Source: a virus. From it: a stretch of DNA of 58,295 bases. Positions within the stretch are counted from its first letter, which is position 1, and each line of letters begins with the position of its first letter. This document shows positions 14,932 through 22,164 of this stretch, in pieces. The notes beneath the pieces are model-generated. The model worked only from the letters and a program-made list of their open reading frames with translations. It was not told where the DNA came from and made no database searches. The stretch is from positions 1 through 58,295 of the IMG/VR virus record IMGVR_UViG_3300049489_000494; one strand, 5' to 3'. Both the position numbers and the translations under genes were made by a program.

Positions 14932-15853
14932 TAGAAGTAGTACTAGAAGTAGAGGGAAATTATCGAAGTCAGGTAGAGGGAAGTCATCGAAGAAGGGTAA
15001 GAGTAGTAGTAAGAAGAGTAGCAAGTCAGAGTACTATGAATTAGTGAAGTCATATGATATTAATGATGAGGTGCGTAGAGCTCTAATCATACCAGACTGT
15101 CATATTCCATATCATGATAATACAGCATACTCATTAATGTTGAGGGTAGCTGAGATGGCAGCAGTCAGTGAGATAGTAATACTAGGTGACTACGCAGACT
15201 TCTATTCAGTCAGTAGTCATGCTAAGGATCCTAACTTCAGTAATGCGCTCAGTGATGAACTAGATCATGTCAATGCATATCTAGATGAATTAGATGAGAG
15301 ATTCCCGGCAGCATCGAAAGTGTATATAGAAGGTAATCATGAGCATCGTCTACAGAGATTCATCAACAGCCGTGCTCCTGAGCTCAATGGATTAACTCGT
15401 GTCGAGTCACTCCTGAGATTAGACACTAGAGAGAATTGGGAGTTCAGGCCATATGAACCTAGTCAGCTATACTCAGTACTAGGATCTAAGCTATTCGCTA
15501 GACATGAACCATATGCAGGATCAACTCATGCAGCACACTGCTCTGTAGTTAAGGCAGGGTGTTCTATAATATTCGGACATGTACATAGAATACAGGAATC
15601 ACAGATTGTATATGCTAGTGGAGAGAATCATAGAGGTATATCATGTGGTTGGTTGGGAGATGTAGAGTCCTCAGTATTCGATTACGTACCCAGTCTACAT
15701 CAGTGGGCTCATGGATTCTCTATAGTGGATGTATTACCAGATGGTACATTCTTCAATAATATGATACATATCATAGATGGGAAGTGTTCATACGGTGGTG
15801 TAATCATAGATATGGATGATGATGTCACTGACTATATACTACTGGACTCGTGA
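14921..15853 (+). CDS. Calcineurin-like metallophosphoesterase
   Basis: The 310-residue product has a basic, serine-rich N-terminal tail (residues 1-37) and the full metal-binding set of metallophosphoesterases: DCH (Asp59, His61), GDYADF (Asp90), GNHE (138-141), His194 and GHVH (His220, His222). SbcD/Mre11 nucleases and small phage phosphoesterases share this fold, and the substrate cannot be told from sequence. Direct overlap with the helicase suggests a DNA-related job. Confidence 0.87.
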   Translation: MASSRSSTRSRGKLSKSGRGKSSKKGKSSSKKSSKSEYYELVKSYDINDEVRRALIIPDCHIPYHDNTAYSLMLRVAEMAAVSEIVILGDYADFYSVSSHAKDPNFSNALSDELDHVNAYLDELDERFPAASKVYIEGNHEHRLQRFINSRAPELNGLTRVESLLRLDTRENWEFRPYEPSQLYSVLGSKLFARHEPYAGSTHAAHCSVVKAGCSIIFGHVHRIQESQIVYASGENHRGISCGWLGDVESSVFDYVPSLHQWAHGFSIVDVLPDGTFFNNMIHIIDGKCSYGGVIIDMDDDVTDYILLDS

Positions 15854-15903
15854 TTCATAGTGAACATTAACTAATAATACCATGTGGTATATTGGAGATT
15901 AGT

Positions 15904-16236
15904 ATGGGATTATTCAGTGTTACATTACTATGTAGTATACCAGAGTGTAGTGCTCGGTGGGATGATCTCATCGAGCGAGATACTCGTGATGACACTCACA
16001 TCTGTGTGGAGTGTGGTGAGATGAGTGCCCGTAGAACTTGGTCTATTCCTAATATAGTAGGTAGGGAATCATATATAGATGGAGGTAGACGTAATGATTC
16101 CACCTACCAACGAGTGAAGGATGCTGCTAAGTTGGAATCCCAGATGTATAATCTACCACCAGATAAGAGGGGTGATCATGCTAATGAGATTAAGAAGTTA
16201 ATAGGTACTACTAGTAATAAGAAGGGAGATAAGTAA
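15904..16236 (+). CDS. Zinc-ribbon protein
   Basis: The 110-residue product has CSIPEC near residues 10-15 and CVECG near residues 34-38, a four-cysteine zinc ribbon, followed by a charged helical C-terminus. GGAG at 15893-15896 supports ATG 15904 rather than the in-frame TTG at 15892. Its stop is immediately followed by the next ATG (TAATG). Such proteins often contact nucleic acid or RNA polymerase, but no target is shown. Confidence 0.7.
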   Translation: MGLFSVTLLCSIPECSARWDDLIERDTRDDTHICVECGEMSARRTWSIPNIVGRESYIDGGRRNDSTYQRVKDAAKLESQMYNLPPDKRGDHANEIKKLIGTTSNKKGDK

Positions 16237-16595
16237 TGGGAGCTGATGGACATATTAGACTAATGGATCTAGATAAGTTAGTGAGAGATACTAATATGAG
16301 TGATGATAATCTATCTAAGTTCATAGAGATAATTAGAGATTCTATGTGTTATTTACAGAAGTTAGAGACTAGGAGAATAATAACTAATTACTGGGGTGAT
16401 AACATCTACAGCAATAGCCTTCTATATAACCTAGCCTATTATGGATATAATAAGGGTAACTGGGAGGATACATTCTACTATGATATAAGAATGAGTGAGA
16501 TAGAGAAGTGTGGGATAGATAGTCGAGTGATATTAGATTGGACTGATTATCTATGGAATAGTTGCTATATAACTGAATGGGAGGTATGGACATGA
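16236..16595 (+). CDS. Hypothetical protein (MGADGHI-type)
   Basis: The 119-residue, mostly helical and tyrosine/tryptophan-rich product starts MGADGHIRLMDL, an opening I associate with uncharacterised phage proteins. GGGAG at 16224-16228 serves as ribosome-binding site. It overlaps the next gene by four bases. Confidence 0.65.
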   Translation: MGADGHIRLMDLDKLVRDTNMSDDNLSKFIEIIRDSMCYLQKLETRRIITNYWGDNIYSNSLLYNLAYYGYNKGNWEDTFYYDIRMSEIEKCGIDSRVILDWTDYLWNSCYITEWEVWT

Positions 16596-17029
16596 TATAT
16601 GCTGTAATAATACTATTCATATGTGTAGTGATTCTATTCATTAATATATATAGATTGTGTGTTAATATGTATTGTGCTAATGAGAATATCAAGGAATTGA
16701 GAGATAGAGTAGATTGGTTATCTAACATGGAGGAGATACAGAAATTGGTAGATGAGATGAATGAATTATCCACCTACCCTAAGTACTATGCTATACCTAA
16801 TTCATCCTCCATACATGAGCGTTATGGTGAGAGTATGTCATTAGATAAGGCACGTAGTCATCGCGATACACTCAAGGCAATTAAATATGATGAAATGAAA
16901 AATCATAAGTGTCCTGATATATCTACTATAGGATTACCAGTTAATCCTGGTGCTACTACTAAGATAGGTAGGTGTACGGTGAAGAATAATAGTGATAAGA
17001 CAGTATATATAGGGGAGGCTAATAAATGA
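16592..17029 (+). CDS. Membrane-anchored coiled-coil protein
   Basis: The 145-residue product opens with one strong transmembrane segment (residues 2-20, IYAVIILFICVVILFINIY) followed by a charged helical stretch (ENIKELRDRVDWLSNMEEIQ). The rest is soluble. The layout resembles small inner-membrane or spanin-like phage proteins, without enough detail to name one. GGGAGG at 16579-16584 decides ATG 16592. Confidence 0.7.
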   Translation: MIYAVIILFICVVILFINIYRLCVNMYCANENIKELRDRVDWLSNMEEIQKLVDEMNELSTYPKYYAIPNSSSIHERYGESMSLDKARSHRDTLKAIKYDEMKNHKCPDISTIGLPVNPGATTKIGRCTVKNNSDKTVYIGEANK

Positions 17030-17352
17030 TACAACTAAGTACAATTGGATGGGCACTGATAGGAATCACATGGATTATAGGCTTCGTAGCTATATTAGGG
17101 TGCATGTATCTATATAAGCAGGTGAGACTACACTCATTCATAGGTGCTACCATAATGTGTCATCTACATAAGAGGAATAGATCATATACTCAATTAGTGA
17201 CGCTATTAGAGAATCTATACGGAGTCCCTGTTGATGAGGTAATGCGCAGTCTAGGTGAGACACCTGCTAACCCTAGCAGTGATCTCAATGTAAAAGAGAT
17301 GCGATATCCAGATGATCATAATTCTAACGGAGGATCTAATAATGCAACTTAG
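17026..17352 (+). CDS. Membrane protein
   Basis: The 108-residue product has one N-terminal transmembrane helix (residues 7-30, IGWALIGITWIIGFVAILGC) and a soluble helical region with a short disordered end. It overlaps its neighbour by four bases. It pairs with the preceding membrane gene; a two-component envelope complex is possible but unproven. Confidence 0.65.
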   Translation: MIQLSTIGWALIGITWIIGFVAILGCMYLYKQVRLHSFIGATIMCHLHKRNRSYTQLVTLLENLYGVPVDEVMRSLGETPANPSSDLNVKEMRYPDDHNSNGGSNNAT

Positions 17353-17650
17353 ACTACGTAATTATTATAGAATGAGGAATAGACCCGATGTATCTTGGGT
17401 ATATATAGATAGTGTCAATCCTGAGATTGTAGACTGGCAGTGTGGTGGTATATATCTACAAGGAGTAGGAGATGCATATGAATTACATAGAGGAACATGG
17501 TGCATGGATGGTCGTTACCAATTAAGTAGAGGTAGTGAATCACCTATGGATCTAACAGTAGAGCTAGGAGATAGAGTGCCTACATGGGGTGATCATATCA
17601 CATTAATTGAGGATATTGTGGATAGGGAGGATGTACCATGGTATATCTAA
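17342..17650 (+). CDS. Hypothetical protein
   Basis: The 102-residue product (MQLRLRNYYRMRNRPDVSWV...) is unrecognised and appears beta-rich. GGAGG at 17330-17334 decides ATG 17342 over the open frame from 17312. It overlaps the following lipoprotein gene by 13 bp. Confidence 0.65.
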   Translation: MQLRLRNYYRMRNRPDVSWVYIDSVNPEIVDWQCGGIYLQGVGDAYELHRGTWCMDGRYQLSRGSESPMDLTVELGDRVPTWGDHITLIEDIVDREDVPWYI

Positions 17651-18186
17651 TAACATCAATGATAGTAATACTAGGAGCATGCAACATACCACATAGTGGA
17701 ATAATAGATGGAGGTAGTGAGGATGGATCTAACGGAGAGATTGGTACTGGGAGCAATACTCCTAGTGATCAATGTACTGCTAACCATAATAGTAATACGC
17801 CTGTTATTGCTACTCATACGATAATCAATGTAGTGATCGATGGTCAATTGAGGACTTGCACTCCTACTACTAGTATGTTATCATTGTTAGGAGACAATGG
17901 ACGTGGTGATCCACATGATGATCATAGTGATGATGGAGAGGAGGATGGAGAGAGCGATGGAGATTCTAATAATGATAGTGAGGGGGGCGATTCTACTACT
18001 GACAATAGTAACAATGTCTATAATAATAATTCCAATAATGGGAGCAATAGCAGTTCATCTAATGCATCGTCTAGCTCTGGATCGGGAGCGAGCTCTACGT
18101 CAGAATCAGGATCCACAGCAGAGCAGCAACAATCAACAGTCATAACTAATAATAACTCAATGGAGGTAATATACACATGCGATTGA
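17638..18186 (+). CDS. Putative lipoprotein with acidic/Ser/Asn-rich tail
   Basis: The 182-residue product has a signal peptide ending in the lipobox LGAC with Cys15. After about 70 residues it becomes extreme low complexity: Asp/Glu/Gly then Asn/Ser. This is the shape of a lipid-anchored protein with a flexible extracytoplasmic arm. Together with the lipoproteins at 18177 and 18895 it suggests modification of the host envelope. Confidence 0.7.
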   Translation: MVYLITSMIVILGACNIPHSGIIDGGSEDGSNGEIGTGSNTPSDQCTANHNSNTPVIATHTIINVVIDGQLRTCTPTTSMLSLLGDNGRGDPHDDHSDDGEEDGESDGDSNNDSEGGDSTTDNSNNVYNNNSNNGSNSSSSNASSSSGSGASSTSESGSTAEQQQSTVITNNNSMEVIYTCD

Positions 18187-18452
18187 TTATTACAATAGTA
18201 ACAACTACAATACTGATGACGACCACTAGTTGCCTACATAATCACTACATAACAGCAGGTGGTGGCTATATGCCTACTGAGATTGAGACTACTAAGTTAG
18301 AGGATGAGGTAACTGTGGATGTACACTCACAGGTAATACCAGTATACTATCTGGGATTCACCACAATCAATAATCGTAGAGGTCTACTACTAGAGACTAA
18401 GGTGATGAGTAATGGTGGCGGTACTGTAGGATTAGGAATTAGACTGGATTGA
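18177..18452 (+). CDS. Small putative lipoprotein
   Basis: The 91-residue product begins with a hydrophobic signal and a weak lipobox (MTTTSC, Cys19), then a beta-rich domain. GGAGGT at 18161-18166 precedes the ATG. It overlaps the previous lipoprotein gene by ten bases. Superinfection exclusion is a possible role, by analogy only. Confidence 0.65.
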   Translation: MRLIITIVTTTILMTTTSCLHNHYITAGGGYMPTEIETTKLEDEVTVDVHSQVIPVYYLGFTTINNRRGLLLETKVMSNGGGTVGLGIRLD

Positions 18453-18463
18453 GGTGAGTGAGT

Positions 18464-18694
18464 ATGCCTATGTACGTATGGCATTGTGACCAGTGCAGTA
18501 AATTAACTGAGATATTCAATTCAATACATGAATCTGATAGTAAACCAGAGAGGTGTAGTAATGATGATTGCCCTAGTAATTCTAGTACTATTAGTAGTAC
18601 TACTAGTGAGTCTACCGGAGTAGTTAGTGCTATCCAGATTAAGTGGACTAAGCAGCTACAACCACAGATTAACAGATGGAGGTATTGTGACTGA
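18464..18694 (+). CDS. FmdB-like zinc-ribbon protein
   Basis: The 76-residue product starts MPMYVWHCDQCSKLTEIF and has a second pair further on (CSNDDC), the layout of FmdB-type zinc ribbons, which usually start MPxYxYxCxxC. The C-terminus is Ser/Thr-rich. GAGGTGAG at 18451-18458 decides ATG 18464. Confidence 0.75.
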   Translation: MPMYVWHCDQCSKLTEIFNSIHESDSKPERCSNDDCPSNSSTISSTTSESTGVVSAIQIKWTKQLQPQINRWRYCD

Positions 18695-18908
18695 GATAAC
18701 TGAGATTACCCTCAAGAGGATATATCCAGAGGATGAGGATGTTAGCATGGAGATTGCATATCCACATATATTCCGTGGATGGAGGAAGTTCGTGGGAGGT
18801 AATAGTGTAATTGTAGAGGATGTATCCTGTAGGATACAGGAGGCACTCAATACACTAGGATTAGCAGCAGATTACCAGATAATCAGGACAATTCATGAGA
18901 TTGAATGA
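18687..18908 (+). CDS. Hypothetical protein (GTG start)
   Basis: The 73-residue product (MTEITEITLKRIYPEDEDVS...) is unrecognised. GGAGGT at 18678-18683 points to GTG 18687, overlapping the previous stop, rather than to ATG 18627. Confidence 0.6.
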   Translation: MTEITEITLKRIYPEDEDVSMEIAYPHIFRGWRKFVGGNSVIVEDVSCRIQEALNTLGLAADYQIIRTIHEIE

Positions 18909-19524
18909 TTATATATTGATACTGGCAGTATTAACTACATATAATTGCTCCTCCAATAGAGAGCCTGATGTAGATATTAGGTATGGTGGCAGTGATAGTG
19001 ATGTAGTTATAGATGAGGAACTCAGACCCTATGTAGGTGCCTATCTATCTCTCATGGATGATGCTAATATCACCCCCGATTGTCCACTGACAGTACCTAG
19101 TATAGGATTCGGTGATGTAACACGTGGTGAGGAGAATAGTACTACAGTTGGATTATGTACAATACACTCATTAGTAGGATTCGAGATATGGGGTGAGGTA
19201 TTAGTTCGTAGGGAGTATTGGGATATGATGTCAGATGTAGTTAGGAGATGGTTGATCTACCACGAGTTAACACACTGCTACTACCAGATGGATCATGTTG
19301 ACAATCCAGATGCTATAATGTATTATACTATACATGGTACTGATGATGCTATGGAGAGTAGATGGAATAGGGAACTAATTAGATTAGTAGGTGATATTCG
19401 TGATGTATGTAATGGAATTAATAGTAGTAGCGACAGTCTCAACATGTCCAATACCAGTAGTAGAGAACCGCAGTGGCCTGGATTGGAATGGAGTAGATAT
19501 ACAGAATATAGTGAGAGTGACTAA
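18895..19524 (+). CDS. Lipoprotein zinc metalloprotease (HExxHxxxxxxH)
   Basis: The 209-residue product has a lipoprotein-type signal (LAVLTTYNC, Cys18) and the extended zinc motif HELTHCYYQMDH, with His123, Glu124, His127 and His134, followed by Met142 in AIMYY as a candidate Met-turn. This is the metzincin pattern. It would be lipid-anchored outside the cytoplasm. An envelope-anchored protease in an early phage operon is unusual; it could degrade host surface proteins or incoming virion proteins. Confidence 0.78.
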   Translation: MRLNDYILILAVLTTYNCSSNREPDVDIRYGGSDSDVVIDEELRPYVGAYLSLMDDANITPDCPLTVPSIGFGDVTRGEENSTTVGLCTIHSLVGFEIWGEVLVRREYWDMMSDVVRRWLIYHELTHCYYQMDHVDNPDAIMYYTIHGTDDAMESRWNRELIRLVGDIRDVCNGINSSSDSLNMSNTSSREPQWPGLEWSRYTEYSESD

Positions 19525-19618
19525 TAGATGTCGTATTCTATATAATACTAATTCATGTCTAGTTCGTGTAATCAAGTTAGGTGAGAGTAATTACTATGTA
19601 GAGTGTAGGGGAGGTTGA
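19511..19618 (+). CDS. Small hypothetical protein (start uncertain)
   Basis: The 35-residue C-terminal portion (RVTNRCRILYNTNSCLVRVI...) reads like a folded beta peptide. The frame is open back to 19391 inside the metalloprotease gene. No strong ribosome-binding site marks a start; GTG 19511 or 19517 is the minimal choice. Confidence 0.4.
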   Translation: MRVTNRCRILYNTNSCLVRVIKLGESNYYVECRGG

Positions 19619-19620
19619 TA

Positions 19621-20046
19621 ATGCATGTATGGGGTGAAGAGGGAGTAGACTGGCGTGGAATCAATGATGCTGCTCAGTATATTAGGGATTATCTAGTTCG
19701 CTGGGGTAGAATTAGCGTGAGAGATTGGAAGGAGAAATATGGTACAGTACGTATTTACTGCTCATTCGGTTGGGAATCTCTACATTCAATAACTCATCCA
19801 GGCTATGTGTATAGTCAATATCCTAAGTGGTTGTGGTCATTCTGTTGTTCTCCTATTAATAGTTGGATATTCACTCAGATCAATCGTGTAGTAGTACCAT
19901 ACCATGTATGGCTCTACCGTAGGGCATATAGAAATGCAATAGAGAAGTGGCCTCATCTAGAGCATGAGATATGCAGTGCAGCTGATTATGGTGAGTTACT
20001 ATATGGAATATACACACCATATTACAATGATGAACAGAATGGTTAA
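19621..20046 (+). CDS. Conserved phage hypothetical protein
   Basis: The 141-residue product, rich in Trp and Tyr, contains DWKEKYGTVRIYCSFGWESL and HPGYVYSQYPKWLW, blocks I recognise from uncharacterised phage proteins. GGGGAGG at 19609-19615 decides ATG 19621. Confidence 0.75.
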   Translation: MHVWGEEGVDWRGINDAAQYIRDYLVRWGRISVRDWKEKYGTVRIYCSFGWESLHSITHPGYVYSQYPKWLWSFCCSPINSWIFTQINRVVVPYHVWLYRRAYRNAIEKWPHLEHEICSAADYGELLYGIYTPYYNDEQNG

Positions 20047-20122
20047 TTATATATCAGTAGGTATATATACGAATAAGCAGGATAATATGGAGGTATTAGA
20101 ATATGGCAACAGCGATAATTAA
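20039..20122 (+). CDS. Possible 27-residue peptide
   Basis: A short frame (MVNYISVGIYTNKQDNMEVL...) spans the gap between two well-supported genes and overlaps both. No clear ribosome-binding site is seen. Confidence 0.25.
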   Translation: MVNYISVGIYTNKQDNMEVLEYGNSDN

Positions 20123-20354
20123 GTATGATATGGAAGATCCACACGATAAGCTAGAATTCAAGAGAGCAACCAGTGCTACTGATGTATATCTAGTTATATG
20201 GGAGATACAACAGGAGCTCAGACGCTTATATAAGTATGAGCCAATCAATGCAGATGGATCACCTCAATATGACACAGATACAATAGAGTATATACGTGAC
20301 TTCCTATATAAGACATTAGAATCTCATGATGTAGATATGAACAATCTGGAGTAG
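20103..20354 (+). CDS. Conserved small phage protein
   Basis: The 83-residue product has the pattern DKLEFKRATSATDVYLVIWE with a following helical region, which I recognise from small uncharacterised phage proteins. GGAGG at 20090-20094 precedes the ATG. Function is unknown. Confidence 0.75.
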   Translation: MATAIIKYDMEDPHDKLEFKRATSATDVYLVIWEIQQELRRLYKYEPINADGSPQYDTDTIEYIRDFLYKTLESHDVDMNNLE

Positions 20355-20382
20355 CTAGATAGTACAATATGGAGAATCACTA

Positions 20383-20514
20383 ATGAGATTAGTAGTATGG
20401 CAGTTGATAGTTGAGAGTGTATTATATATAGTAGCAGGTGTAGCCTATATACTACTCATGGGATGGGTAGTAGATCTAGTATATTATATAATGGACAGAT
20501 ATAATGGAACATGA
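20383..20514 (+). CDS. Small hydrophobic membrane protein (43 residues)
   Basis: The frame encodes MRLVVWQLIVESVLYIVAGV and then YILLMGWVVDLVYYIM, nearly all hydrophobic, so one long or two short membrane helices. GGAG at 20370-20373 precedes the ATG. It could be a holin-like protein. Confidence 0.55.
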   Translation: MRLVVWQLIVESVLYIVAGVAYILLMGWVVDLVYYIMDRYNGT

Positions 20515-20689
20515 TATAATACTGATAGATACAATGTATCACTCTGCTATTGTAGATAGTAGACGATTAATTCCAATTATGATTAGGGTGAGGTACTACG
20601 ATGGAATCATTATACAGGAAGTGGATCAGAGGATCTCGATCATCAATGCTGAATGTGAGAGCAGGAGTACAACCGAGCTACTCACATGA
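20504..20689 (+). CDS. Hypothetical protein (weakly supported)
   Basis: The 61-residue frame (MEHDIILIDTMYHSAIVDSR...) begins over the end of the membrane peptide gene and overlaps the next gene by 89 bp. No ribosome-binding site is apparent. Confidence 0.35.
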   Translation: MEHDIILIDTMYHSAIVDSRRLIPIMIRVRYYDGIIIQEVDQRISIINAECESRSTTELLT

Positions 20690-20981
20690 TTATATATCAG
20701 CAGCAGTGCCTCTACTAGAGGCATTCAATCCTAGCAAGGAGGAGGTAGTTAATAGTGCAACTGCTAATCAACTACTGAAATTGATCCCTGCATGTGATCT
20801 TAATATACAGAGAGGATTCAGAATGCAGATGGAAGTAAATCCAACTCTGCATGAATATGCATTGGTATCATACAATACCCTCCTAGAACCTGGAGATAAG
20901 CCAGTAGTAATGGCTAAGTTCCATCGTAGTATGGAATTCGATCAATTAGATTGGTTAGTCAGATTCTATCTAGTGGAGTGA
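20601..20981 (+). CDS. Hypothetical protein
   Basis: The 126-residue product has a beta-rich C-terminal half (PTLHEYALVSYNTLLEPGDK). GTGAGG at 20588-20593 supports the start despite overlap with the preceding weak frame. Unrecognised. Confidence 0.65.
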   Translation: MESLYRKWIRGSRSSMLNVRAGVQPSYSHDYISAAVPLLEAFNPSKEEVVNSATANQLLKLIPACDLNIQRGFRMQMEVNPTLHEYALVSYNTLLEPGDKPVVMAKFHRSMEFDQLDWLVRFYLVE

Positions 20982-20991
20982 GGATATTACA

Positions 20992-21201
20992 ATGGAAGTA
21001 GTAGGAGTAGTATGTCCTAGATGTGAGACATTCATATACTCCAGACATAGACATGATATGCGCTACTGCCCCTGTGATTATTGTTATGTAGACGGAGGTC
21101 AGGGAGTAGATGGATATCTGAGATTCGGTTGGGGTAGTGATGTAGACATGAGTGTAGCAGAGAAGTATGGAATGCCAATGAGAATTAATAGGGAGGTATA
21201 G
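20992..21201 (+). CDS. Conserved phage zinc-binding protein (DUF7695-like)
   Basis: The 69-residue product has CPRC near residue 8, the block YSRHRHDMRYCPCDYCYVDG and YLRFGW after it. I recognise this as a small conserved phage protein with a CxxC-HDxRxCxC pattern. GTGAGG precedes the start and the stop abuts the next GTG. Confidence 0.75.
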   Translation: MEVVGVVCPRCETFIYSRHRHDMRYCPCDYCYVDGGQGVDGYLRFGWGSDVDMSVAEKYGMPMRINREV

Positions 21202-21488
21202 TGAATACAATAGATATAACTAGTAAGGCTAATGAACTCCTAGTGAAATGGAGTAACGGTAGAGATAAGGCAATTGCAGATTATCACTATTACTGTGGAT
21301 TGATAGATGGCATCAATCAATATATAAGCGGTCTCACTGCAATAAGTAGTGCAGTGAACCATGAGATTGCTAGTATGAGTAGTGACAAGGATGTATATGG
21401 TCAAGAAGAATCAAGGAAAGAAGGGCAAGGGGATGGGTACAGTTACGAGACTAGGTTCGAGAGAACGGAAGACAGCGAAGCGTTATAA
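21201..21488 (+). CDS. Hypothetical protein (GTG start)
   Basis: The 95-residue, mainly helical product follows GGGAGG at 21191-21196. Its last third overlaps the next gene in another frame. No family is recognised. Confidence 0.6.
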   Translation: MNTIDITSKANELLVKWSNGRDKAIADYHYYCGLIDGINQYISGLTAISSAVNHEIASMSSDKDVYGQEESRKEGQGDGYSYETRFERTEDSEAL

Positions 21489-21669
21489 TACTACAGAGAT
21501 TCGTCTCCATGATCTAGAAGTGCAGATGGGTAAGTTGGTAGTTCTACTAGATGAGATGTATGATGTACAGGAACATCATGTTCGCCTCATTGAATATATG
21601 ATTGAACAATTAGCTCGTGAACGTGGTATACTACCTAATTCATCAATTAATATCAACCCATTGGAATAG
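21397..21669 (+). CDS. Hypothetical basic/coiled-coil protein, last rightward gene
   Basis: The 90-residue product has a lysine-rich start (MVKKNQGKKGKGMG) and a helical region (LHDLEVQMGKLVVLLDEMYD). AAGG at 21386-21389 is the nearest ribosome-binding site. It overlaps the convergent leftward gene end by 17 bp, leaving no room for a separate terminator between the two halves. Confidence 0.6.
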   Translation: MVKKNQGKKGKGMGTVTRLGSRERKTAKRYNTTEIRLHDLEVQMGKLVVLLDEMYDVQEHHVRLIEYMIEQLARERGILPNSSININPLE

Positions 21670-21955
21670 GTAGAATAGCACCATCCTCGTCAGATCCATC
21701 ATCCTCATTAGATTCATTACTTGACTTATCTATATATGCCAATCTCTTATTATTCCTATTCCTATTCCTACGTTTCTTATTAATACTAGCAGACTGATCA
21801 CCAGTCAATTCCTCGAATAATCCCAATAGATCATCATCAGTATTACCAGCACTATCAGTGCCTACTGGTTCAGTAGGAGTCATTAATGGTTGATTCTCCT
21901 CACGTAGTTGTGAGAGGATACCTCTCTTCATTGCTCTCTGTTTACTTATTTCCAT
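21653..21955 (-). CDS. Hypothetical charged protein, last leftward gene
   Basis: The 100-residue product has a basic centre (KKRRNRNRNNKR) and acidic end, probably disordered. It closes the virion-gene operon and overlaps the upstream membrane protein gene by 14 bp. Confidence 0.65.
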   Translation of the reverse strand: MEISKQRAMKRGILSQLREENQPLMTPTEPVGTDSAGNTDDDLLGLFEELTGDQSASINKKRRNRNRNNKRLAYIDKSSNESNEDDGSDEDGAILPIPMG

Positions 21956-22145
21956 TGTTAGTACTCCATGTCTGTTTCAATTGTTCCAATAGCTCATTAT
22001 CTAGATTGGATGATGTCTTCTTGACTACCAGCTCCAATATCCATATGATTAACCATCTCATGAATTTCTCTGTCATAAGAGACATAGCTAGGTGGGATAG
22101 TGTACTACCTAGTAATCTCAGTACTGTCATTGCTATAACTGGCAT
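21942..22145 (-). CDS. Small membrane protein, holin-like candidate
   Basis: The 67-residue product has hydrophobic stretches around residues 2-15 and 31-41 and a charged C-terminus. GGAG six bases before ATG 22145 decides the start over the frame open to 22178. A small membrane protein at the end of the late operon fits a holin, without a diagnostic motif. Confidence 0.6.
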   Translation of the reverse strand: MPVIAMTVLRLLGSTLSHLAMSLMTEKFMRWLIIWILELVVKKTSSNLDNELLEQLKQTWSTNNGNK

Positions 22146-22164
22146 ATTATCTCCATATATTATA

